Assembly: GCF_013778305.1 (NCBI RefSeq)
Contig: NZ_JACEIC010000004.1
Span: 62,001-126,000, forward strand
Direction: 5' to 3'
DNA: 64,000 nt
Source of the DNA: Nocardioides agri
GTDB taxonomy: Bacteria; Actinomycetota; Actinomycetes; Propionibacteriales; Nocardioidaceae
Shown here: piece by piece, positions 8,821 through 17,213 of the stretch
How positions within the stretch are numbered: position 1 is the first letter of the stretch
Layout of the letters: each line of letters opens with the position of its first letter
The notes under the pieces: model-generated
The model's input: the letters and a program-made list of their open reading frames with translations, nothing else
The model's database searches: none
Told to the model about the DNA's origin: nothing
Position numbers and translations under genes: made by a program

Positions 8821-9336
8821 GTGGCAGACCGACCCGTGTGGACGGCGGACGAGGCGCTGGTGCAGCTGTACGCCGCCCACTGGCGACAGCTCGTCCGCCT
8901 CTCGGTGCTGCTCGTGCGCGACCAGGGCACGGCGGAGGAGGTCGTGCAGGACGCGTTCGTCGCGGTCCACGGCCGCTGGGACCGGCTGCGCGACCCGGAC
9001 CGAGCGTTGGCCTACCTGCGCCAGACCGTCGTCAACCGCTCCCGCTCCGCGCTGCGGCACCAGGCCGTCGTGGACCGGCACGCCGCACGTCGTACGCCGT
9101 CGGCCGACGAGCCCGGAGCCGACCAGGCCGCCCTGGCCACCGGGCGCCGCGCGGCCGTGCTCGACGCGCTCCGCGCGCTGCCGGACCGCCAGCGCGAGGT
9201 GCTCGCGCTGCGCTACTACCTGGATCTCTCCGAGTCCGAGATCGCCGAGACGTTGGGCATCAGCCGGGGTGCCGTGAAGAGCCATGCGTCCCGGGGCGCC
9301 GCCGCCCTGCGGCCCCTGCTCGAGAAGGAGCTGTGA
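8821..9336 (+). CDS. ECF (group IV) RNA polymerase sigma factor, SigE-type
   Basis: This protein of about 171 residues has sigma-70 region 2 (about 14-80, including GTAEEVVQDAFVAVHGRW) and region 4 (about 115-165, LPDRQREVLALRYY and SESEIAETLGISRGAVKSH). It directs RNA polymerase to a dedicated promoter set. Its stop overlaps the start of the next gene by one base (TGATG), the usual place for an anti-sigma gene. The inducing signal is not visible. The sequence resembles the SigE family of short actinobacterial ECF factors. Confidence 0.93.
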   Translation: MADRPVWTADEALVQLYAAHWRQLVRLSVLLVRDQGTAEEVVQDAFVAVHGRWDRLRDPDRALAYLRQTVVNRSRSALRHQAVVDRHAARRTPSADEPGADQAALATGRRAAVLDALRALPDRQREVLALRYYLDLSESEIAETLGISRGAVKSHASRGAAALRPLLEKEL

Positions 9337-10268
9337 TGGACCTGCAGGAGCTGATCCACGACGCCGTGGCGGGAGTCGAGCCCACCGACCGGCTGGCGGC
9401 GATCCAGGCACGCGCCGCGACGCCCGCCGGCGCGGCCCGGCGGTGGTGGTACGCCGCCGGCGGGGTCGCGCTCGCGACCGCCGCCGCCGTCACCGTGGTG
9501 GCGGTCGTCAGCGACGACACCCCCGACCCCGGGCACCACCACGGCGAGCACGACATGACCGCCGACGACCCGGCGGTGGGCACCCAGCTGCTGCCGATCT
9601 ACTTCGTCGGCGACGCGGCGGACGGGTCGCGTCTCTACCGCGAGTTCGACGAGGTGCCCGCGGGCGACCCCCTCGAGGCTGCGCTGGCGCGGATGCAGCG
9701 GCCGTCGACCGATCCCGACTACCAGGTCGTCTGGCCGCAGGGGACGCTCGAGTCCGCCCGGCTCGGCGACGGCACCATCGACGTGGAGCTCGGGGACGTG
9801 CGCACGGGGTTCCGGGCCGAGGACCTGGAGGTCCAGGAGGTCGTCTACACGCTCCAGGCGGTCGCCGGTGAGCGGCTGCCGGTGAGGTTCCTGCAGGACG
9901 GCGAGCCCGTGCTCGGGCCGGTCGACGCCGCGCCGGAGCTCGACGTCCTCAACCTCGTCAGCATCAGCGACCCCGGCGAGGGGACGGCGTACGAGGGACC
10001 GCGCGCGTCGATCCTGGCGCGGGGCCGGGCGAGCTCCTTCGAGGCGACGGTCCCGTGGGAGATCCGGGACGACCGCGGGGAGGTCGTGCGCGAGGGCTTC
10101 GCGACCGCCGAGGGCTGGCAGGACCATCTCTACCCCTGGCAGACCCGGGTCGACGTCTCGGACCTGCCCGCCGGGTTCTACACGTTCGTGGTCGAGACCG
10201 CGGACCCGTCGGGCGGTGCCGAGCAGAGCCTGCTGTTCACCGACACGCGCACGATCATCGTCCGATAG
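9336..10268 (+). CDS. membrane-anchored GerMN-Gmad2 protein, candidate anti-sigma factor
   Basis: This 310-residue protein has a short cytosolic N-terminus (1-36), one membrane helix (about 37-60, WWYAAGGVALATAAAVTVVA) and a long extracytoplasmic part. The latter has a GerMN domain (about 85-200, from LLPIYFVGDA) and an Ig-like Gmad2 domain (about 210-305). It starts one base into the sigma stop codon, the classic anti-sigma arrangement. The cytosolic segment has no HxxxCxxC zinc motif, so any sigma binding would be of a different type. It is closely related to the lipoprotein encoded next. The sensing role is inference. Confidence 0.82.
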   Translation: MDLQELIHDAVAGVEPTDRLAAIQARAATPAGAARRWWYAAGGVALATAAAVTVVAVVSDDTPDPGHHHGEHDMTADDPAVGTQLLPIYFVGDAADGSRLYREFDEVPAGDPLEAALARMQRPSTDPDYQVVWPQGTLESARLGDGTIDVELGDVRTGFRAEDLEVQEVVYTLQAVAGERLPVRFLQDGEPVLGPVDAAPELDVLNLVSISDPGEGTAYEGPRASILARGRASSFEATVPWEIRDDRGEVVREGFATAEGWQDHLYPWQTRVDVSDLPAGFYTFVVETADPSGGAEQSLLFTDTRTIIVR

Positions 10269-10295
10269 TCGGCCGGGACCGGGAAGATGGAGATC

Positions 10296-11183
10296 ATGTC
10301 CACGCGCACCAGTCTCGCCGCCGCTGTGTCCGTCTCCGCGCTCGCCCTCGTGGGGCTGGCCGGGTGCGGCGAGGAGGAGCCGACGCGACCGAGCAGCGCC
10401 GACACGACGGAGGCGTCCGACCCGGCGGCCGCCGACGCGACCGACGAGCCGTCCCCCGACGCGCCGGCGACCACGACGGTGCCGGTCTACTTCGTCGGCG
10501 ACACCCCGCAGGGGCCGCGGCTCTACCGCGAGTTCCGGCAGGTCGGGTCCGACAACCCCGCCGCCGAGGCGCTCGCGCTGATGACCGCGGGCGACGCGCT
10601 CGACCCCGACTACCGCTCGCTCTACCCCGAGGGGCAGTTCGCCGACGTCGAGATCACGGACTCCGCGATCACCGTCGCCCTGCCGGACGAGTCGTGGTCG
10701 CTGCCGGTCGAGGGCCAGTCCGACGAGGACGCGCGGCTCGCGGCCCAGCAGCTCGCCTACACGCTGCAGGGCATCGCCCAGGCGCGCACGCCCATCTCGG
10801 TCACCCTCGACGGCCAGCCCGCCGACCTCTTCGGTCTCGGGGGCGAGCTGAGCAACGAGCCGGAGCTCGACGTCCGTGCCCTGGTCAACGTCACCGCGCC
10901 CGCGGAGGGCGCGAAGGTGGGCGACACCTTCACCGCCGAGGGCGTGTCGAGCTCGTTCGAGGCGACGACCCCCTGGGAGGTCCGCGACGCCGACGGCACG
11001 GTCGTCAAGGAGGGCTTCGCCACCGCCGAGGGCTGGATGGACAAGCTCTACCCGTGGTCGAGCGAGGTCGACGTGTCCGACCTGCCTGCGGGCGAGTACA
11101 CGTTCGTGGCGCGCACCGACGACCCGTCCGACGGCGAGGGCGCCGGCCCCACCGAGGACTCCAAGACGATCATCGTCTCGTGA
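10296..11183 (+). CDS. GerMN-Gmad2 lipoprotein, paralogue of the preceding protein
   Basis: This 295-residue lipoprotein has a signal ending in lipobox LAGC, then an acidic threonine-rich linker, a GerMN domain (from VPVYFVGDT) and a Gmad2 Ig-like domain. The last 60-70 residues are nearly the same as in the upstream gene (SSFEAT.PWE, EGFATAEGW, VDVSDLPAG in both), so the pair arose by tandem duplication. I choose ATG 10296, with GGAG 4 nt upstream, over ATG 10287. It shares domains with spore-germination GerM but no sporulation genes are nearby. A cell-envelope role is inferred. Confidence 0.85.
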   Translation: MSTRTSLAAAVSVSALALVGLAGCGEEEPTRPSSADTTEASDPAAADATDEPSPDAPATTTVPVYFVGDTPQGPRLYREFRQVGSDNPAAEALALMTAGDALDPDYRSLYPEGQFADVEITDSAITVALPDESWSLPVEGQSDEDARLAAQQLAYTLQGIAQARTPISVTLDGQPADLFGLGGELSNEPELDVRALVNVTAPAEGAKVGDTFTAEGVSSSFEATTPWEVRDADGTVVKEGFATAEGWMDKLYPWSSEVDVSDLPAGEYTFVARTDDPSDGEGAGPTEDSKTIIVS

Positions 11184-12208
11184 GGCTGACGCGGCAGCGG
11201 CTCAACCGCACGCTGCTGCGGCGACAGCACCTGCTCGAGCGCACCTCGGCGACGCCCTACGAGATGGCCCGGCACCTGGTCGGGCTGCAGGGCCAGGAGC
11301 CGCTCCCGCCGTACCTCTCGCTCGACGCGCGGATCGCCGGGTTCGACCCGGCCGACGTGACGCGGGCGCTCGAGGACCGCACGCTCGTGCGGCTGCTGAC
11401 CCTGCGCGGCACCATCCACGTGCTGACGGCCGACGACGCGCTGGCGCTGCGGCCCTGGACGCAGCCGGTGCTCGACCGGGTGCTGCGCAACCACGCGCCG
11501 GCCGACGCGGACGTGGTCCGGGCCGTGGTGCACGAGGCGCTCGCCGACGGGCCGGTCGGGCAGCGCGAGCTGGCCGACGCCCTGGCGTCGGCGCTGCCGG
11601 ACGTGCCGCGGCCCGACCTCGGCGTGCTCGCCCGCGGGCTGGTGCCGCTCGTCCAGCTGCCGCCACGCGGCACCTGGCGCGGTCCCGGCGCGATCGTCTA
11701 CGACCACCTGTCGCGGTGGGTGGGCCGCCCGGAGACCGAGCCGGACGTGCCCACGATCGTCCGCCGCTACCTGGGCGCCTACGGGCCCGCGACGGCCGCG
11801 GACGTCACCGCTTGGTCCGGCGTCACCCGGCTGGCGCCCCTGCTCAAGGCCATGGACGACCTGGTGCGGCACGAGGACGAGGACGGGAAGGTGCTCTTCG
11901 ACGTGCCCGGCGCCGTGGTCGGGGACGAGGACACGCCGGCACCAGTGCGGCTGCTCGGCACCTACGACAACCTGTGGATCTCCCACGCCGGCCGCGACCG
12001 CGTCACCGAGCCCGCCAAGCGGGCCCGCTGGATGGGCGCGAACGGCGGAGTGGGGTCGATGCTGTTCGTCGACGGGTGGCTGGAGGGCCTGTGGCGCGCG
12101 GTCGACGACCGGGTCGAGGTGCTGGAGCTGTTCCGCGACCTCACGCCGGCCGAGCGGACCGGGCTCGACGAGGAGGTCGGGCGGGTCGAGGCGCTGCTGG
12201 CCGGCTAG
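11180..12208 (+). CDS. winged-helix DNA-binding protein (HTH_42, AlkZ/YcaQ-like)
   Basis: This 342-residue protein has the layout of the HTH_42 (PF06224) family, which includes the AlkZ and YcaQ DNA glycosylases that unhook interstrand cross-links. Characteristic are the opening LNRTLLRRQHLLER, GLQGQEPLPPYLSL and TLRGTIHVLTADDA. It starts at GTG 11180, overlapping the lipoprotein stop as GTGA, so it is the last gene of the sigma cassette. I could not confirm the catalytic QxQ/QxD residues by eye; glycosylase activity is uncertain. Confidence 0.85.
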   Translation: MRLTRQRLNRTLLRRQHLLERTSATPYEMARHLVGLQGQEPLPPYLSLDARIAGFDPADVTRALEDRTLVRLLTLRGTIHVLTADDALALRPWTQPVLDRVLRNHAPADADVVRAVVHEALADGPVGQRELADALASALPDVPRPDLGVLARGLVPLVQLPPRGTWRGPGAIVYDHLSRWVGRPETEPDVPTIVRRYLGAYGPATAADVTAWSGVTRLAPLLKAMDDLVRHEDEDGKVLFDVPGAVVGDEDTPAPVRLLGTYDNLWISHAGRDRVTEPAKRARWMGANGGVGSMLFVDGWLEGLWRAVDDRVEVLELFRDLTPAERTGLDEEVGRVEALLAG

Positions 12209-12224
12209 GGCTCAGGCCCCAGCA

Positions 12225-12962
12225 CTAGGCCCAGCGCTCGGTCCGGGCCAGGAGCGCGGCCACGGCCGCGACGCCCGCGGTGGAGGTGCGCAGCACCTCG
12301 AGACCCAGGCGCACGGGGACGGCACCGGCGGCGGCGAAGGCCGCGACCTCGTCGTCGGACAGCCCGCCCTCCGGGCCGACGACCACGACGATGCGTCCGG
12401 CCGGCACCTCGACCGCGGCCAGCGACGACGTGGCCTCCTCGTGCAGGACGACGGCCAGGTCGGCCTCCGCGACCAGCGCGGACACCTCGGCCGTCGACGC
12501 CAGCTCGGCGACCTCGGGGAACCAGGAGCGCCGGGCCTGCTTGGCCGCCTCGCGGGCGGTGGCTCGCCACTTCGCCAGCGACTTCGCGGCCCGCTCGCCC
12601 TTCCACACGGCCACGGAGCGCGACGCCGCCCACGGCACCACGCGGGCGACGCCGATCTCGGTGAGCACCTCGACCGCCAGCTCACCCCGCTCACCCTTGG
12701 GCAGCGCCTGCACGACCACGACCTCGGGCACCGGCGGTGGGGCGGCCGACACGGTCTCGACGGCCAGGGTGAAGACCCGCTTGCCGGTCGAGGCGACCGG
12801 CCCCTCGACCGCGACGCCCGCGCCGTCGGTCAGCACGACCCGTTCGCCGACCCGCAGGCGGCGTACGGCGACCGCGTGGTGGGCCTCGTCGCCCTCGACC
12901 GTGACCTCGTCGCCCACGCCGACACCCGCGAGCGTGGGCACCAGGTGGACGGGGAGGGACAT
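12225..12962 (-). CDS. rsmE: 16S rRNA (uracil(1498)-N(3))-methyltransferase
   Basis: RsmE methylates N3 of U1498 in 16S rRNA using SAM. The 245-residue protein has an N-terminal PUA-like domain (about 1-75) and a C-terminal SPOUT domain with the knot motifs VVGPEGGLSDDEV and LGLEVLRTSTA. It starts at ATG 12962, overlapping the dnaJ stop as ATGA. It is the third gene of the hrcA-dnaJ-rsmE unit, the same order as in mycobacteria, and would be carried along by HrcA-controlled transcription. Confidence 0.95.
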   Translation of the reverse strand: MSLPVHLVPTLAGVGVGDEVTVEGDEAHHAVAVRRLRVGERVVLTDGAGVAVEGPVASTGKRVFTLAVETVSAAPPPVPEVVVVQALPKGERGELAVEVLTEIGVARVVPWAASRSVAVWKGERAAKSLAKWRATAREAAKQARRSWFPEVAELASTAEVSALVAEADLAVVLHEEATSSLAAVEVPAGRIVVVVGPEGGLSDDEVAAFAAAGAVPVRLGLEVLRTSTAGVAAVAALLARTERWA

Positions 12963-14128
12963 CAGTGCTGGTTGAACGCGTCGCGGAGCCGGCCGAACAT
13001 GCCCTTGTTGCTCGGGCGCACCTGACCGGAGGGCTTCTCCTCGCCACGGATCGCGGCCAGCTCGGTCAGCAGCTCCTCCTGGCGCGGGTCGAGGTTGCGC
13101 GGCGTCTCGACGACCACCGTGACGACGAGGTCGCCGCGGCCGCCGCGCAGCCCGGGCACTCCGCGCCCGCGGAGCACCTGCTCGGAGCCCGACTGGGTGC
13201 CCGCGCGGATGTCGAGGTCGACGCTCGTCTCGACGTCGCTGGACTCGTCGGTGACGACGTCGGCCTCGAGCGTCGGCAGCGTGACCGTCGTGCCGAGCGC
13301 GGCCGCGGTCATCGGCAGCGTGACCGTGCAGTGCAGGTCGTTGCCGTGCCGGGTGAAGACCTCGTGCTGCGCGACCACGATCTCGACGTAGAGGTCGCCG
13401 GCGGGGCCACCGCCGGGTCCGACCTCGCCCTCGCCGGCGAGCTGCACCCGGGTGCCGGTGTCGACACCGGCGGGGATCTTGACGGTGAGCGTGCGGCGGG
13501 CGCGCACCCGGCCGTCCCCGGAGCACTCGCGGCACGGGTCGGGGATGACGGTGCCGAAGCCACGGCAGGCCGCGCACGGGCGCAGCGTGCGGATCTCGCC
13601 GAGGAAGGACCGCTGCACCTGCGCGACCTCACCGGCGCCGTGGCAGGTCTCGCACGTCTGCGGGTGGGTGCCCGGCGCGGCGCCCTCGCCGTGGCAGGTC
13701 GAGCAGCGGACGGCCGTGTCGACCTTGAGCTCGCGGGCGACGCCGAACGCCGCCTCGGCGAGCTCCACCTCGAGCCGGATCAGCGCGTCCTGGCCGCGCC
13801 GCTCCCGCGGTCGGGGGCCGCGGCCGCCCTGGGCGCCGGCCGCGCCGCCGAAGAAGGCGTCCATGATGTCGGTGAACGAGAACCCGGCTCCCTGGCCGGC
13901 GAACCCGCCGCCCCCGAACGGGTCACCGCCGCGGTCGTACGACGCGCGCTTCTGCGGGTCGGAGAGGACCTCGTAGGCCAGCGAGATCTCCTTGAACCGC
14001 TCCTGCGCCGCGGGGTCGGGGTTGACGTCCGGGTGGTACTGCCGGGCGAGCCGCCGGTAGGCCTTCTTGATGGCGTCGGCGTCGGCGTCGCGGGCAACAC
14101 CGAGAAGCTCGTACGGGTCCTGGCTCAA
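12962..14128 (-). CDS. dnaJ: chaperone protein DnaJ (DnaJ2)
   Basis: This 388-residue Hsp40 co-chaperone stimulates DnaK ATPase and binds unfolded proteins. It has a J-domain with HPD (in YHPDVNPD, about 32-34), a Gly/Phe-rich linker, four CxxCxGxG zinc repeats (CSTCHGEG, CETCHGAG, CAACRGFG, CRECSGDG) and the C-terminal substrate domain. The start is a TTG at 14128 (TTG AGC CAG GAC), with GAAGGAA 5-8 nt upstream; no ATG or GTG fits the family N-terminus. It lies about 41 nt behind hrcA and is presumably controlled from the same CIRCE operator. Confidence 0.95.
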   Translation of the reverse strand: MSQDPYELLGVARDADADAIKKAYRRLARQYHPDVNPDPAAQERFKEISLAYEVLSDPQKRASYDRGGDPFGGGGFAGQGAGFSFTDIMDAFFGGAAGAQGGRGPRPRERRGQDALIRLEVELAEAAFGVARELKVDTAVRCSTCHGEGAAPGTHPQTCETCHGAGEVAQVQRSFLGEIRTLRPCAACRGFGTVIPDPCRECSGDGRVRARRTLTVKIPAGVDTGTRVQLAGEGEVGPGGGPAGDLYVEIVVAQHEVFTRHGNDLHCTVTLPMTAAALGTTVTLPTLEADVVTDESSDVETSVDLDIRAGTQSGSEQVLRGRGVPGLRGGRGDLVVTVVVETPRNLDPRQEELLTELAAIRGEEKPSGQVRPSNKGMFGRLRDAFNQH

Positions 14129-14169
14129 CTGGGTTCCTTCGGTGTCGTGCTGGTGCGGGAGAAAGGCGC

Positions 14170-15189
14170 TCAGGCCTCGTCGAGGATGCGGGAGACGTAG
14201 CGGGCGACGGCGCGGACCGCGGCCATGCTGCCGGGATAGTCCATCCGGGTCGGTCCGACGATGCCGAGCCGGGCGAGCGCGAGCTCGCCGGGTCCGTAGC
14301 CGGCGGCGACGACGCTGGTGGACGCGAGCTCCTGGTAGGGGCCCTCGTGGCCGATGCGGACGGTGAGCGGCTCGGGCGACGCGGCCTCGCCGATCAGCTT
14401 GAGCAGCACGACGTGCTCCTCGAGCGCCTCGAGGAGGGGGCGTACGGCGGAGTCGAAGCTGTCGCCGTAGCGAGCCAGGTTGGCCGCGCCCCCGACCGCG
14501 ATCCGCTCGTCGGAGCGGTGGTCGGACATCGCCTCGATGAGCGTCTCCACGACAGCCCGGGTGGCCGGCGGGACCGGCCCGTCGGCGGTGAGCAGCGCGG
14601 CGAGACCGGCGTTGGCGTCGGCGATGACCTCGCCGGTCGCGGTCCGGTTGACGAGCGCCCGGAGGTCGGCGAGCGCCTGCTCGTCGACCTCGGTCGCCAG
14701 CTCGACCAGGCGCTGCTCGACCCGGCCGGTGCTGAGGATGAGCACGACCAGGAGCCGGGTCGGCGCGAGGCCGACCAGCTCGACGTGGCGCACCGTGGAG
14801 CGGGAGAGCGTGGGGTACTGGACGATCGCGACCTGGCGGGTCAGCTGGGCGAGCAGCCGGACCGACCGCTGGACGACGTCGTCGAGGTCGACGGCACCGT
14901 CGAGGATCGTGGCGATCGCGCGCTTCTCGGCCGCGCTCATCGGCTTGACGGTGGTCAGCCGGTCCACGAACAGCCGGTAGCCCTTGTCGGTCGGCACCCG
15001 GCCGGCGCTCGTGTGCGGCTGGGTGATGTAGCCCTCCTCCTCGAGCGCGGCCATGTCGTTGCGGACCGTCGCCGACGAGACGCCGAGGCCGTGCCGCTCG
15101 ACCAGGGCCTTGGACCCGACCGGCTCCTCGGTGTGGACGTAGTCCTCGACGATCGCGCGGAGCACGGCCAGCCGCCGGTCCTCCTGCAT
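14170..15189 (-). CDS. hrcA: heat-inducible transcription repressor HrcA
   Basis: HrcA binds CIRCE operators and represses heat-shock genes until unfolded proteins titrate GroEL away. The 339-residue protein has an N-terminal winged helix (about 1-75, SSATVRNDMAALEEEGYITQPHTSAGR) and the C-terminal HrcA domain. ATG 15189 (MQEDRRLAVLR) is preceded by AGGAGG at a 5-nt spacer, which makes it much better than the in-frame ATG at 15243, since that one would place the CIRCE operator inside the gene. Autoregulation is expected from the operator just upstream. Confidence 0.96.
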   Translation of the reverse strand: MQEDRRLAVLRAIVEDYVHTEEPVGSKALVERHGLGVSSATVRNDMAALEEEGYITQPHTSAGRVPTDKGYRLFVDRLTTVKPMSAAEKRAIATILDGAVDLDDVVQRSVRLLAQLTRQVAIVQYPTLSRSTVRHVELVGLAPTRLLVVLILSTGRVEQRLVELATEVDEQALADLRALVNRTATGEVIADANAGLAALLTADGPVPPATRAVVETLIEAMSDHRSDERIAVGGAANLARYGDSFDSAVRPLLEALEEHVVLLKLIGEAASPEPLTVRIGHEGPYQELASTSVVAAGYGPGELALARLGIVGPTRMDYPGSMAAVRAVARYVSRILDEA

Positions 15190-15217
15190 GTCCGCCTCCT
15201 GTCCGCGGGTCTCGGTC

Positions 15218-15242
15218 TGGCACTCAACAGCTCGGAGTGCCA
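15218..15242 (-). promoter_or_regulatory. CIRCE operator of hrcA-dnaJ-rsmE
   Basis: TGGCACTC, nine bases, then GAGTGCCA: an 8-9-8 inverted repeat matching CIRCE. It lies 28 nt before the hrcA start. TAGGCT (15243-15248, minus strand) directly upstream is a plausible -10, so HrcA would sit on the transcription start. The opposite-strand MBL gene starts only 23 nt away and could also be affected. Confidence 0.93.
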
Positions 15243-15253
15243 AGCCTACTCGC

Positions 15254-15259
15254 TACCCT
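15254..15259 (+). promoter_or_regulatory. -10 element, leaderless promoter of the MBL gene
   Basis: TACCCT lies 6 nt before GTG 15266, the leaderless geometry seen repeatedly in this window. No ribosome site is present. Confidence 0.5.
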
Positions 15260-15265
15260 GAGCCG

Positions 15266-16072
15266 GTGGCATTCACCGAGGTCGCCGACCGGGTCTGGGT
15301 CGCGCGCTACGCGCTCTACGACGTCAACGTCACGCTCGTGGGCGGCTCCGACGGGCTGATCGTCGTCGACACCCACGGCACCGCGGCCGCGGCCGGCGAG
15401 GTGGTCGCCGACGTCGAGCGGCTGGGGGTGGGCCGCGTCACCGGCATCGTCAACACCCACGCGCACTTCGACCACGTGCTCGGCAACGCGACCTTCCACT
15501 CGGCCTACGGCGAGGTGCCGGTCGTCGCGCACGACGCGGCGGTCGAGGAGCTGGTCGCGTGGCGCGCGGCCGCCCCCGCCGAGGCGGCCGGGCTGGTGCT
15601 GCCCGACCGCACCTTCTCGAGCGCGATCGTGCTCGACCTCGGCGACCGCGCCGTCGAGCTCGTGCACCCCGGCCGCGGCCACACCAGCGGCGACCTCGTG
15701 GTGCGGGTGCCCGACGCCGACGTGCTGCTCGCGGGCGACCTGGTCGAGGAGTCGGCGGCGCCGGCGTACGGCGCGGACTCGTGGCCGATGGAGTGGCCGC
15801 TCAGCCTCGACATCGTGCTCGGCCTCACCACCGGCGGCTCGGTCGTGGTGCCGGGCCACGGGGCGCCGGTCGACCGCGACTTCGTCGAGGAGCAGCGCAA
15901 CGCGATCGGCATCGTCGCCGAGACCATCCGCGACCTGGCCGGCCGGGGCGTCCCCCTGGCGGAGGCGCTGGCCGCCGGGGAGTGGCCCTTCCCGCGCGAG
16001 GGGCTCGCCGACGCCGTACGCCGCGGCTACGAGCAGCTGCCACGCAGCCAGAAGCGGTTGCCGCTCGTCTGA
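15266..16072 (+). CDS. MBL-fold metallohydrolase
   Basis: This 268-residue metallo-beta-lactamase-fold enzyme has the metal motif THAHFDH, a third histidine in PGRGHTSGD, the bridging aspartate in LLAGDLVEES and the last histidine in VPGHG. All metal ligands are present, so an active hydrolase is likely, but the substrate cannot be told (the fold covers glyoxalases, esterases, lactonases and nucleases). The start GTG 15266 is set by the leaderless -10. It is divergent from hrcA across the CIRCE region. Confidence 0.9.
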   Translation: MAFTEVADRVWVARYALYDVNVTLVGGSDGLIVVDTHGTAAAAGEVVADVERLGVGRVTGIVNTHAHFDHVLGNATFHSAYGEVPVVAHDAAVEELVAWRAAAPAEAAGLVLPDRTFSSAIVLDLGDRAVELVHPGRGHTSGDLVVRVPDADVLLAGDLVEESAAPAYGADSWPMEWPLSLDIVLGLTTGGSVVVPGHGAPVDRDFVEEQRNAIGIVAETIRDLAGRGVPLAEALAAGEWPFPREGLADAVRRGYEQLPRSQKRLPLV

Positions 16073-16090
16073 CGGGGGTACGGCTCGGCC

Positions 16091-16315
16091 ATGAGCAACC
16101 ACGAGCCCGAGCGCATGCCGGAGCGCGACATCAGCGACGACGACCTGCCGGAGGACCTGCAGCCCACCGACGACAACCCGCTCGCGAAGGACCTCACCGA
16201 CGAGGACGACCCCAAGCCCGCCGACGAGCTCGACATGCAGGGCGGCAAGCCGCCCGAGGGCTCCGAGGAGCAGAGCGACGCCGAGCAGAGTGACGAGGAC
16301 GACTCCGAGGGGTGA
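16091..16315 (+). CDS. small highly acidic, probably disordered protein
   Basis: These 74 residues are more than a third Asp/Glu, with no hydrophobic core (for example ISDDDLPEDLQPTDDNPL). It lies 18 nt after the MBL gene and may share its transcript. I do not recognise a family. The regular codon pattern and start context make it a probable real gene, but no function can be given. Confidence 0.6.
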   Translation: MSNHEPERMPERDISDDDLPEDLQPTDDNPLAKDLTDEDDPKPADELDMQGGKPPEGSEEQSDAEQSDEDDSEG

Positions 16316-16352
16316 CCGGCGCGTCCGCCCAGCGACTGTCGGTGGCGCGACC

Positions 16353-16358
16353 TAGCGT
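16353..16358 (+). promoter_or_regulatory. -10 element, leaderless promoter of the DUF3097 gene
   Basis: TAGCGT lies 6 nt before GTG 16365. It is identical in sequence to the -10 before the ECF sigma gene. Confidence 0.55.
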
Positions 16359-16364
16359 GGCCGG

Positions 16365-17213
16365 GTGACTCCGAACGACCGCTACGGCACCGACGTCCTC
16401 GCCACCGACTGGCGCGCCCCCAAGCGCGGCCGCGCCGTCGAGGCGCCCGCCGAGATCGGCGCCGTCGTCGAGGAGGTCACCACCGACTGGTGCGGCGAGA
16501 TCATCGCCGTCGACCGTGACCTGCACACGCTCACGCTCGAGGACCGCCGCGGCAAGCGCCGCACGTTCCCGCTCGGCCCCGGCTTCCTGCTCGAGGGCCG
16601 ACCGGTGATCCTGAGCGCGCCCGTCCGTGGGGCCGCGCCCGCCAGGCCGACCCGCACGGCGTCGGGGTCGGTCGCGGTCCACGACGCGAAGGCCCGGGTC
16701 GCCCGGGCGAGCCGGATCTTCGTCGAGGGCCGGCACGACGCCGAGCTGGTCGAGAAGGTCTGGGGCGACGACCTGCGCATCGAGGGCGTGGTCGTCGAGT
16801 ACCTCGGCGGCGTCGACGACCTCGCCGACCACCTGCGCGACTTCAAGCCCGGGCCGGAGCGCAAGATCGGCGTGCTCGTCGACCACCTGGTGCCGGGGTC
16901 GAAGGAGAGCCGGATCGCCCAGGGCATCGCGAAGTCCCCCGTCGGGCAGCACGTGCTGATCGTCGGCCACCCGTTCATCGACATCTGGGCGGCGGTCAAG
17001 CCCGAGCGGCTCGGGCTGGCGCGCTGGCCCGACGTGCCGCGCTCGATCGAGTGGAAGAAGGGCGTGTGCCAGCAGCTCGGCTGGCCGCACCGCGACCAGG
17101 CCGACACGGCGCGCGCCTGGCAGCACATCCTCAGCAAGGTCTCGTCCTACCAGGACCTCGACCCGGCCCTGCTGGGCCGGGTCGAGGAGCTGATCGACTT
17201 CGTCAGCGCCTGA
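16365..17213 (+). CDS. DUF3097 family protein
   Basis: This 282-residue protein of the actinobacterial DUF3097 family has no established function. The N-terminal third (about 40-90) looks like a small beta domain. The rest begins IFVEGRHDAELVEKVW (about 122-137) and continues through VVEYLGGVDD and IGVLVDHLVPGSKES. This glutamate-then-aspartate pattern resembles a TOPRIM fold, as in DnaG-type primases and OLD nucleases. That resemblance is my reading and is unconfirmed. It is transcribed from its own leaderless promoter, and its 3' end overlaps the convergent membrane-protein gene by 11 nt. Confidence 0.85.
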   Translation: MTPNDRYGTDVLATDWRAPKRGRAVEAPAEIGAVVEEVTTDWCGEIIAVDRDLHTLTLEDRRGKRRTFPLGPGFLLEGRPVILSAPVRGAAPARPTRTASGSVAVHDAKARVARASRIFVEGRHDAELVEKVWGDDLRIEGVVVEYLGGVDDLADHLRDFKPGPERKIGVLVDHLVPGSKESRIAQGIAKSPVGQHVLIVGHPFIDIWAAVKPERLGLARWPDVPRSIEWKKGVCQQLGWPHRDQADTARAWQHILSKVSSYQDLDPALLGRVEELIDFVSA

